NCBI RefSeq assembly: GCF_030766825.1
Contig: NZ_JASFDV010000039.1
Coordinates: 1 to 57,103 of the forward strand
Length of the DNA: 57,103 bases
From: Nocardiopsis sp. CC223A
GTDB taxonomy: Bacteria; Actinomycetota; Actinomycetes; Streptosporangiales; Streptosporangiaceae
Reading direction: 5' to 3'
The notes beneath the pieces are model-generated. The model did not search any database and was not told the origin of the DNA. It was given only the letters and a program-made list of their open reading frames with translations. Of the stretch, positions 53,401-57,103 are shown piece by piece (position 1 is the first letter of the stretch; each line of letters starts with the position of its first letter). Position numbers and translations under genes: made by a program.

Positions 53401-56400
53401 GGTCGGGCGCGGCGAGGTCCTCGGGCCGCGGGTCGATGAGGGCGCGGGCGTCCTGCGCGGTGAAGGGGAGGTCGCCGGCCGGTTTCGCCTCGCCCCCGCG
53501 CAGCGGGACCCCGGCCGTGTCCTTGGGGGCGATCAGGGAGTAGCGGGCCCGGACCGGTTCTCCGAGCAGGTCGGCGCCGCCGTCCGGCCGGCCCGACAGG
53601 GACGGATCCTGCGTGTGCAGGCGGGCGGTGAAGTCGACCGTGCCGCCCCAGCGGTCCGAGCCCCCGGGGAAGATGAACCGCTGGTTCGAGCTGTGGGAGA
53701 CGCCGTGGGCGGCCTCCCCGTGGTTCAGCCGACTCAGTCCGAGGGAGGCCATGAAGCCGCCGAGCAGCCGGGCCAGGCCCCGGGCGTCCGATTCGGCCGA
53801 GCGCACCATACCCGACCCCGCGGACAGGGCGAGGGTGTGCGACGACCCCCGGCCCGACTCCGCCGCCAGGGTCGATTCTCCCCCCGTGCGCAGCCCGGTC
53901 TCGGCGGTCGTCGTCCCCTGGTGCGACAGCCCGGAGAAGTCCGCCTTCAGGGACAGGGTCAGCACGTCGGGGCGCAGGAACTCGGGGTTCTTCACCATGA
54001 GCGTCGGGTCGATGCTCGCGGTCTCCCTGAGCACGACGGTCAGGCCCTCGGAGGAGGCGAGCCTGTCGCGGTTGGCGCCGTGCATGGCGTCGCGCACCGT
54101 GTTCGCCACGTCGATCGTGTTCTGGTAGGCGGTCCGGTAGTCGCGGCGCAGCCCCCAGTGCTCGCGGAAGGACCGCTCGAAGTAGGGGGCGTTCTCCCGT
54201 CCGGGCCTGCGGGCGTAGGTGCGCTGGTCGCGGGCCAGCTCCGGGATGACCAGGCCCGGGTGCTCGCGCGCGATGCCCGCCAGGACGCGGTCCGTGATCT
54301 CCTCCAGGACACCGCGGTCGTCGGCCGCCGCCGTGTCCCGGGGGGCGGTGCCCCCCGGGGCCTCGCCCGGTGCCGCGGCGGCGGTCTCCCGGGGGATCCG
54401 GGTGAGCGTGTCGTGGTGGGTGCCGGAGAAGTCCGTGACGCGGGTGCCGCGCAGGTGGGGGAGGGGCGGGGTCCGCCCGGCGTCGGCGCCGCCGGGCTCG
54501 TTCTCGCCCGAGGCCGCGCGTCGGAGGGCGGCGGAGCCCTCTCCGGGGAGGAGTTCCACGGCGCGCGCGTCGAACGTGTGGGCCGTCGTCTCCCCCTGGA
54601 CCCGCACCGACAGGGTGCTCTCGGAGTCGAACGCGGTGAACGTCTCGGTGCCGGACACGTAGCGTGCGAGCGAGCGGTTGTGCCCGGCCTCGGAGCCGGA
54701 TTCGGCCTGGGAGGACAGCGAGCGCCAGTAGGTGTACTCCAGGTGGGGCATGTTGAGGCGGATGGACCCGCCGGTGGACAGGGGGATGAGGACGCCGAAG
54801 CCCCCTCCCACGGTCGCGGTGAAGCCGCTGTTGCGGCTCAGCCCCAGGGCCGTGCCCGTCTCGACGGTGTGCTTCAGGGTCGCGTCGTCGATCAGGGGGG
54901 TGTGCGCCTTGGCGGTGTACCTGTCGGGGGTCGAGGACAGCCGCAGCATGACCTCCCCCAGGACCGGGTGCGTGACGCTGACGGTCATGGGCTCCGAGCC
55001 CAGGAAGGGGAGGTACTCCTGGACCGAGTCGTTGTTGAAGAAGGCCCGGATCTCCGCCTGCCACTCGCGGATCCTCGCCTCGGTGCTCTTCCTCGCCAGC
55101 CTCATGACGGGGGAGTCCATGGCCTCGCGGTGCGGAGCGTAGTCCCGGGAGACGAGGTACTCGGCGAGCCAGGAGCCCAGCTCGCGGTGCCCGCCCGCAC
55201 CGTCCCCGCGCGGCGTGACCGAGGTGACCGAGATCGGGAGGGCGCCGATCGGACGGTCCGGTGTCCGTGCGTGCGCGCCGTCGCCGCCGGTGCGGTCGGC
55301 CGTCAGGTCGATGCGGGCGGGAGTCCCGTCCGGTCTCGCCTTCACCTCGCCGGCCAGCACGAGGGCCACACCGCTCTGGACCACGCCGCTCTGGAACCCG
55401 TCGTCCGGGTCCGCGGGGGGAGCGCCCCCGGGTGCGGTGCCGGTGTCCGGCTCCCCGTCGGCGGTCCCGGTGTCCTCGGTGACCTTCACCCGGACGCGCA
55501 GGTCGCCCAGGTAGACCTCGGGCGGGCTGAAGGTCGTGTACTCCAGGTCGGAGCCCACCTTCTCGTTCCCCCCGAAGGACGCGCCGCGCTGCCCCCTCGC
55601 GTAGCCGCCGCCGGCGGTCAGCCAGGGTCCGGCCGCGAAACTGCCGGTGACGTCCCCCAGGAGCAGGGGGCTCGCGGTGAACCGGCCGCTGATGCCCCGG
55701 CGCGGGTCATGGGAGGAGGTCCCGCTCGTCTTCGTGGAATGGGAGCGTTCCTCCTCCCGCGACTCCAGTGGTGCCCCGGCCTCGCGGTGGGGCAGGGCGA
55801 GGTGGCGGTACCCGTTCGGTTCGGCCGACTCCAGGGCGACGCGGACCGTCCAGGTGCGGGCGCCGTCCCCGGTGCCGTCGGTGACCGTCACGTCGACGCC
55901 CTCGGGGGAGAAGAAGACCGCCATCCCGTGCTCGCGGGCGATGTGGTCGATCTGCGAGGCCACGTTCGCGTGCAGGGCCGCGGGCATGTCGGGTGCCTGG
56001 GCGGTGATCAGGTGGCCGACCACCTCGGGGACCCGTTCGGTGTAGAGGCGGTCCGGGCCGATGATCCGCGACCGGACCAGGTAGTCCAGGTCGTAGGTGT
56101 CGGCGGACTCGTCCTTGCGCACCGTCCCCGGGTACACGCGGGGGTGCTCCGCCTGTTCGCGGGCGCCATCGGCGGACCTGCGCGCCTCCGCGGCCAGTGC
56201 CTCGATCCGGTTGACGGCCTCCTCCGCCCGGTGCAGGTCTTCTTCGGCGCGTTCCAGGCGTTCCACGTCGGCTTCCATCCGCGCCTCCGCGGCGCGGACC
56301 GCCGTTCGCGTTCGATAGGCGGTTTCGGCCGCCACCGTGCTGCCGGGGGCGAGAGCGGCGATCCGCCGCACCACGTCCGCGTCCGCGCGCGCCGAGTCGA

Positions 56401-57103
56401 GCACGGTGTCGTACCGCCCGGAGGCCGCGGCCAGGGCGGCACGGGCGTCGGTGAGCGCCGAGCGGGCCGCACGGGCCAGCCCCTCCGCGCGGCCCGCGGC
56501 GGTGGCGGCCTCGTCCCGGGCGGTGTTCGCCCCGGCCCGGTCTCCCGCGGCGCGTGTCCGGCCCAGCGCCGAACGGGCGTTCCCGGCGGCCGCGGCGGCC
56601 TCCTCCTGCTGCCGTCGCGCGTCGGTGACCAGGGCGTCGGCGTTTCGCACGGCCCGCTCCGCGGACTCCCGGGCCTCGCGGACGTGCAGGCGTACGGAGT
56701 CCAGGGGCAGGGAGAGGGCCGCACGGGAGGCCGCCTGCGCCGTGTGCACCGCCGCGTCGGCCCGGGTCCGGGCGTCGGCCGTGGAACCGCCCGCGTCGGC
56801 CGGGTCGGAGGGCGGTGCCGTGCGCGTGCCCAGGTCCGTGCGTGCCGCGGAGCCCGGGGAGGACAGGTCGGCGATGGACCGCGCCCGATCCAGGGCGGCC
56901 GTCGCCGCGGCGGACTCCCGCTCGGCGATCCCGGCCTGCCTGACCATCTCGTCCCTGGCGTCCCGGGCGGTGTCGGCCTCCCGCAGGGCCCGCACCGCCT
57001 CGGTGACGGCCGTGTCCCGGTCACCCGACGCGACGGCCCCTCCCACGAGGTTCCGCGCGGCGGTCGCCTCCGCGGCCGCGGTGACGGCCCCGTCCCGGCC
57101 GCG
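41465..57103 (-). CDS. Giant T7SS-linked polymorphic protein with nine ADP-ribosyltransferase-like modules (5' end outside window)
   Basis: The frame is open from the window edge to 41465, at least 5,212 residues, with no start in a sensible context; the true N-terminus lies beyond 57103. Residue numbers here count from the GTG at 57046. In order: an Ala/Arg/Glu-rich coiled-coil (to about 56150), a small domain with HGMAVFFSPEGVDVTVTDG (about 56130-55800), a Gly/Thr/Ser-rich beta-type body (about 55800-50900), a helical stretch with a Pro run (about 50860-50500), then the nine-module array from about residue 2250 to the end. Full modules pair a helical domain (NPHAFDTL, LYEANGLTWPT, NAGYAG) with an ART-like fold (VxRGM, GFMSTSLG, GERELILPPGTTYRIT). 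No signal peptide is seen in the visible part. The adjacent T7SS makes it a likely secreted effector. Confidence 0.85.
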   Translation of the reverse strand, partial: RGRDGAVTAAAEATAARNLVGGAVASGDRDTAVTEAVRALREADTARDARDEMVRQAGIAERESAAATAALDRARSIADLSSPGSAARTDLGTRTAPPSDPADAGGSTADARTRADAAVHTAQAASRAALSLPLDSVRLHVREARESAERAVRNADALVTDARRQQEEAAAAAGNARSALGRTRAAGDRAGANTARDEAATAAGRAEGLARAARSALTDARAALAAASGRYDTVLDSARADADVVRRIAALAPGSTVAAETAYRTRTAVRAAEARMEADVERLERAEEDLHRAEEAVNRIEALAAEARRSADGAREQAEHPRVYPGTVRKDESADTYDLDYLVRSRIIGPDRLYTERVPEVVGHLITAQAPDMPAALHANVASQIDHIAREHGMAVFFSPEGVDVTVTDGTGDGARTWTVRVALESAEPNGYRHLALPHREAGAPLESREEERSHSTKTSGTSSHDPRRGISGRFTASPLLLGDVTGSFAAGPWLTAGGGYARGQRGASFGGNEKVGSDLEYTTFSPPEVYLGDLRVRVKVTEDTGTADGEPDTGTAPGGAPPADPDDGFQSGVVQSGVALVLAGEVKARPDGTPARIDLTADRTGGDGAHARTPDRPIGALPISVTSVTPRGDGAGGHRELGSWLAEYLVSRDYAPHREAMDSPVMRLARKSTEARIREWQAEIRAFFNNDSVQEYLPFLGSEPMTVSVTHPVLGEVMLRLSSTPDRYTAKAHTPLIDDATLKHTVETGTALGLSRNSGFTATVGGGFGVLIPLSTGGSIRLNMPHLEYTYWRSLSSQAESGSEAGHNRSLARYVSGTETFTAFDSESTLSVRVQGETTAHTFDARAVELLPGEGSAALRRAASGENEPGGADAGRTPPLPHLRGTRVTDFSGTHHDTLTRIPRETAAAAPGEAPGGTAPRDTAAADDRGVLEEITDRVLAGIAREHPGLVIPELARDQRTYARRPGRENAPYFERSFREHWGLRRDYRTAYQNTIDVANTVRDAMHGANRDRLASSEGLTVVLRETASIDPTLMVKNPEFLRPDVLTLSLKADFSGLSHQGTTTAETGLRTGGESTLAAESGRGSSHTLALSAGSGMVRSAESDARGLARLLGGFMASLGLSRLNHGEAAHGVSHSSNQRFIFPGGSDRWGGTVDFTARLHTQDPSLSGRPDGGADLLGEPVRARYSLIAPKDTAGVPLRGGEAKPAGDLPFTAQDARALIDPRPEDLAAPDPADADGRRARAVIENGATVERVSLAVPGGDATRSSGGVLRRAFDAFTDRRPVSDGRRGKLRGFLDTVGGRHFFTDFLSPVSLATDPATFSPSGHRGRVDLGGTWRSPNDMRATGATSVQPERIVDMHAVKAQVAVAGDTTSTASAGELKLTSATLGATGFAGGTGNPIEEGGAASGADRSTADGIVPMAGPSHNWNFFRRGEITDSGVSSASGLFLLSKAATVYTFRMAGTISQAWEFKKHRGLNLPNWWSHKYAGWKTRVDDLVSGHITARDAEQAGIITDAVTHGDDGTPAPATQDNPAPPPHARVRTGFDGAGQQRRPADPTAAVRELEVRLRGQGLKLTRGGRERLLAHLTRRLGNAPGVLPPVPVKVVRAAGTSRFLHRSKPARVLVELDRTNPRVDYVTSAVATVETHSWQTESAQAQSRGTGHTSGAAFTPWQPSGENGGSGRPPESHLAYASPAAGATAARSTTETDSSAEEETHTVVMESSGPYARVTHDTSLTLTLETGGRPPVRAQADSGTVQTFHLGSSLDFTPPATPAAALDTAPAPPAATPRAGDTLAAAVTTATEALGDPALAPRIRDSVIMPTAVHGPDLRDTAVRTVAASLGWQPPAAPDFGDDPTAEQLGELREHHRKATDDARRHIADHLELDPRYTPIDNSLNPVALKGLFSRTVGRSAGVDILRIGRTRWRAAATPDFTGARILTARPDARLVHKEAEGQALSHSRSQGGTTTATAAFRPTGHHTVDPDNSDRTAFLTGSGDAAARTTRGSSATANGLVTGEPSDLERQRLGTAYLVEFDTTWTIGARTENKTPFGKGVQQFTADHTNKTSAWISQADAIALGIITPEQATAADAPITAEHNAAKAMADAEASYVEERAKLPALVDAYLDAHAAHTADPTPENRTALDAARTAYQTQDTAYRTALDTYNNAVTAWTTATNATRTHLDGLTRSDAPPPPPPGPPTGTPLSDRMERELGARPAAASLLDTFRSALNTQPPPGTGDEITVFLMEQADQDPAEGDGHLPEPTWTREQETEMAGFLGLEDPAARAAELDDPGVNPHTFDALPRDQREAVAAQADTGWLASLTWIPSLDTASIQSRLEDLTYDADDNASGDDLNGWPLYERNGNRWPTLTEIRESHSRGGLTHTFNRLVSDIFKAPDPGRRLRHWYDNADEAGALAKANGGAYPTAAEVLDTLRTLDAATDRPLPGPVEVTFALNGDEGLHGLDGYVEGDPSSLVGTEQREAGYLRTSLDRSPDAGGDRDGTALVRLTVPEGGRGLWVGDRAGTSDPYTLLLPRGTGYRVTGVTESDGIVEITAVALPAEPRPPAAPAEETAAVRDGEDRPDGEDDDRSSVASDSSDTDSEADTDGRGTLDEDGIRRFASPGDIDGQDRWLQDPANNPHAFDTLTPGQRKMVDTYTRSAWITRVARIRPFLPQTVARQLMEWRSQSRAEAADPDTAQTAHGWDLYEANGLTWPSVERLRQIAASPQPLPSRTRGLIRYILGAPDPRAELDHWFHNAGYAGVIARLNGGTYPDAAGTRELFRLLDSAVDHPLPEGMAVSRGMQTIDHLLRTTGGTDPRRLVGTVHTEPGYMSTTLGDQAFKTDTDGFPYLLRLDLPQGTRGLWIGTRSHDPEQMELTLARGTSYRITGVEDRIDPESGGPQTVVTATVVPLPRAFPDLFSEGSTGEDGVRRFWNTEEAHWYGHRLHDPAHNPHAVNALPRARHDLARALSALAGRFDPAPTDPDGARELLDSLRAASRVTPASTPAERQRILGWELYEANGLTWPTPDRLLQLLPVEQGRNPARARFITDILRHGPQEAARRLERLYNTAGDAGTLARANGGAYPSPERLLDMLASYEGAVRRPLPEAVETTWYLDHATARAQLPGYDPHDPSALAGTEQATRGYTAVALNPRPTGRGDGAAAVVRLVLPAGAHGLWLGNAGTHPQNQEIVLPPGTAFRIDSVDTSDGRPVITARVHAPTGGTAPPAVASAPPAVASAPPASAGAAAHGTNDAATGPDTPRTGHGPGDGRGYVDGNGIRRFRTEEELDAYDRWLHDPAHNPHAFDALSPEHRDRIIGYTVDGWLNTVARDSMNAERVATVLDLMRRDTVAAFETNPMGSRGWELYEMNDLAWPTLDRLRELLAQGRVPERAEGFVRYILDAPDPQEELDHWYVHAGEAGEIARSSGDVFPTPERALEHLRILAEAIDRPLPEGIEVIRGLEELGHFEGFDGRDPYSLVGTVHTERGFMSTSLGNEPAGVTARYAHTVHLVLPRGSRGIWIGSKSRYPGERELILPPGTTYRITRAGWGGSRGLEGLYIEAEVIVPPRPGADPAPPRVEDSADLHVFTAETETDATVTGPDEPDAEAEAGLAALLGVADSGHDGGSEDGAYDDRPLLDRYDSDDDRPLLERWDDSDDEAPAAPAAGPEAGGEGVRGFRTREEMDAYAERMEDPAAHPHTYDALPPKLRALVGAHTANPWLSDLARLGTSDPAVVQSRLDDWGRTSLGNADDPDDPNGWVLYEANGLSWPSLGRVRELYAGGGHSPAFGVIAADIFRSSDPRLRLDHWYGKAGQAGAVARADGGVYPTGDRVLEIIRDMDAAVDRPLPGPIEVSFALDVDRDLTELDGYDWEDLSAMVGRDQRARGYTTATLGGSPFTTEPRDTVAVVRMVLPEDARGLWVGDRGATGDRYALVLPRDFGYRITGVRITADGMEIDAEPVPARTPVEGPSAQVRDGDSDASTVVDEESRLPEGDGRGHVGDDGYRRFRSPEELDAYDLWLQDPAGNPHAFDTLPADQRRMVDAYTRSAWITRLARIRPLSPTGVAGQLALVRAGARHEAGQAATVATAHGWDLYEANGLTWPTLDRLREIRANPDGLPPRTVGLIDNILTARDPAAELRHWFHNAGYAGVIARRNGGTYPDVDRVLELFRLLDDATGRPVPEGLVVSRGMHSIDHLLHAVGGYDADDLEGTVHTEPGYMSTTLGDQAFKTDAAPFRYLLRLNVPQGAHGLWIGSRSHDPEQRELTLARGSTYRITGVRETVDPNAGGIVTVLSAEVVLAPEAFADPLSDGRVDASGVRRFRTPGEADWYAHRAARAERGMPTPDTLPARARRVARAFSDTPWLADLALVPPGDVRTQLDRLRSMSRTERPSIVEPHGSSGWELYEANGLSWPTAERLREIVDAAEEETPRTHFLRMVLTLGSPEERLAGLYRRSGMAGALAAANGGTYPSAEGVRELLGTYDAAVGRPLPEAIETTWVLTHTRDLRFPEGYDAADPSALVGTVQSSPGYTTVSANPDPVGLGHPAATVRLTLPEGAHGLWLGADGPRPSNHEIVLPRGMSYRVTGAENTSRGLLLSAEAVLPERVVRTGSGARPPTAEDAPPPTGGTGQDTAAPGEATGHTATSADASAAETGIPVGTAPADGGRGYVDDRGVRRFRSVEEADAYGRWLHEPANNPHAFDTLDARQRDDVRGYTTDGWLNKVVRDDLSAEQIQDSLDRVRRSTLLQADTDPMAARGWSLYELNGLSWPTVGRLRELLAQDRVPEHTAGFVRYILDAPDPESELAGWYANAGNAGTVARSNGGAYPTAAEVTALLDRLGRTVDRPLPETVEMVRGLHEVSFLDGFRDLDPYSLVGTVQTEPGFMSVSLGNRLAGHHQAESRHVVHLTVPAGARGLWVGERSEHPEEREVVLARGTAYRITRAGWGGSFGLPGFYIEAEVVVPPRPGTGTDPAPPEADADGARTPLPEDRSGHTGPDGVRRFETDADGQAYGDLVLGHRFPSLTDEQQNSARAYTKNAQFYNDFSRHGDPEAEVRRLSSAPFFTSWVQKWFGHTATPDNAAETLAVLREAMSLLDRAMEPVPERIEVRRSAFSVGFMAPPGRPYTDPTDLIGTEFVERGFLSGSLGSETVNRTAEFQFRLDVPAGHPALWVGDNSVHRSEREVILPRGTRFRIDDAVLDPETRRWTLRVTVPPFTPTP
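41468..42150 (-). other. Terminal ART module E of the giant protein
   Basis: This last module (about 228 residues, from TGPDGVRRFETDADG) lacks the full helical pre-domain but keeps R (IEVRRSAFSVGF), S-x-S (GFLSGSLGSE) and E-x-E (RSEREVILPRGTRF). Its sequence is the most distinct of the nine, and as the C-terminal tip it is the likeliest catalytic toxin head. Confidence 0.75.
42151..46100 (-). repeat. ABCD super-repeat, second copy (modules A2-B2-C2-D2)
   Basis: Approximate module limits in transcription order: A2 46100-45138, B2 45137-44181, C2 44180-43133, D2 43132-42151. B2 has VSRGMHSI, MSTTLG and EQRELTLARGS; D2 has MVRGLHEV, MSVSLG and EEREVVLARGT. A2 (VSFALDVD) and C2 (ETTWVLTH) lack the Arg and the S-T-S motif. 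Each module matches the same-letter module of the first copy better than its neighbours. Confidence 0.8.
46101..50290 (-). repeat. ABCD super-repeat, first copy (modules A1-B1-C1-D1)
   Basis: Approximate module limits: A1 50290-49301, B1 49300-48341, C1 48340-47311, D1 47310-46101 including an acidic linker (about 46110-46390) before A2. B1 has VSRGMQTI, MSTTLG and EQMELTLARGT; D1 has VIRGLEEL, MSTSLG and GERELILPPGT. A1 (VTFALNGD) and C1 (ETTWYLDH) have lost the Arg. An acidic linker rich in Asp/Ser also separates A1 and B1. Confidence 0.8.

Overview
The window is very GC-rich with strong GC preference at third codon positions. It carries IdeR/DmdR-type and Zur-like metal boxes, WXG100 proteins and an Ecc/mycosin type VII secretion (T7SS) locus. 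This points to a filamentous actinobacterium; Nocardiopsaceae/Streptosporangiales is my inference. No rRNA, tRNA, IS element or CRISPR array was seen. All calls come from reading the sequence, without database searches.

1-7.4 kb (minus strand): a seven-gene operon. Order of transcription: SAM methyltransferase, diverged cysteine-synthase-fold PLP enzyme, lipoprotein metal-chelate binding protein, FecCD permease, ATP-grasp ligase, MFS exporter, FecE-type ATPase. It combines NRPS-free biosynthesis, export and re-uptake of a small metallophore. A Fur/Zur-type 15-bp box, not an iron box, lies about 110 bp upstream of the first gene. 7.9-11.9 kb (minus): a separate four-gene siderophore importer with 4-nt overlaps, behind a clear iron box.

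12-17.7 kb: a secreted two-CHRD protein, a 108-bp tandem repeat, a COG4315-type lipoprotein, a zinc-finger anti-sigma factor whose 3' end overlaps that of a convergent ECF sigma factor, and a membrane class III adenylate cyclase coupled to a Crp/Fnr regulator. 17.7-19.8 kb: a decayed stretch (CPBP protease remnant, 16-bp repeats), then a strong promoter and a long leader ahead of an orphan, catalytically altered PTS Enzyme I C-domain protein.

19.9-57.1 kb: the T7SS island. The minus-strand operon runs eccD, eccB, two WXG100-size proteins, two repeat-rich secreted-type proteins, a YbaB-like protein, a small helical protein and a membrane-anchored protein. A terminator follows, then a beta-helix/double-AAA+ protein. 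eccC (three ATPase domains) is divergent. A second minus-strand operon contains a giant protein (more than 5,200 residues, start outside the window), two paralogous small proteins and a mycosin that has lost its catalytic triad.

The most unusual object is the giant protein. Its C-terminal half is an array of nine ADP-ribosyltransferase (ART)-like modules in the order A-B-C-D-A-B-C-D-E. B, D and E keep R-S-E motifs; A and C have lost them. With the two downstream paralogues (candidate immunity proteins or chaperones) and the adjacent T7SS, it looks like a multi-headed polymorphic toxin or effector that I cannot match to a described system.
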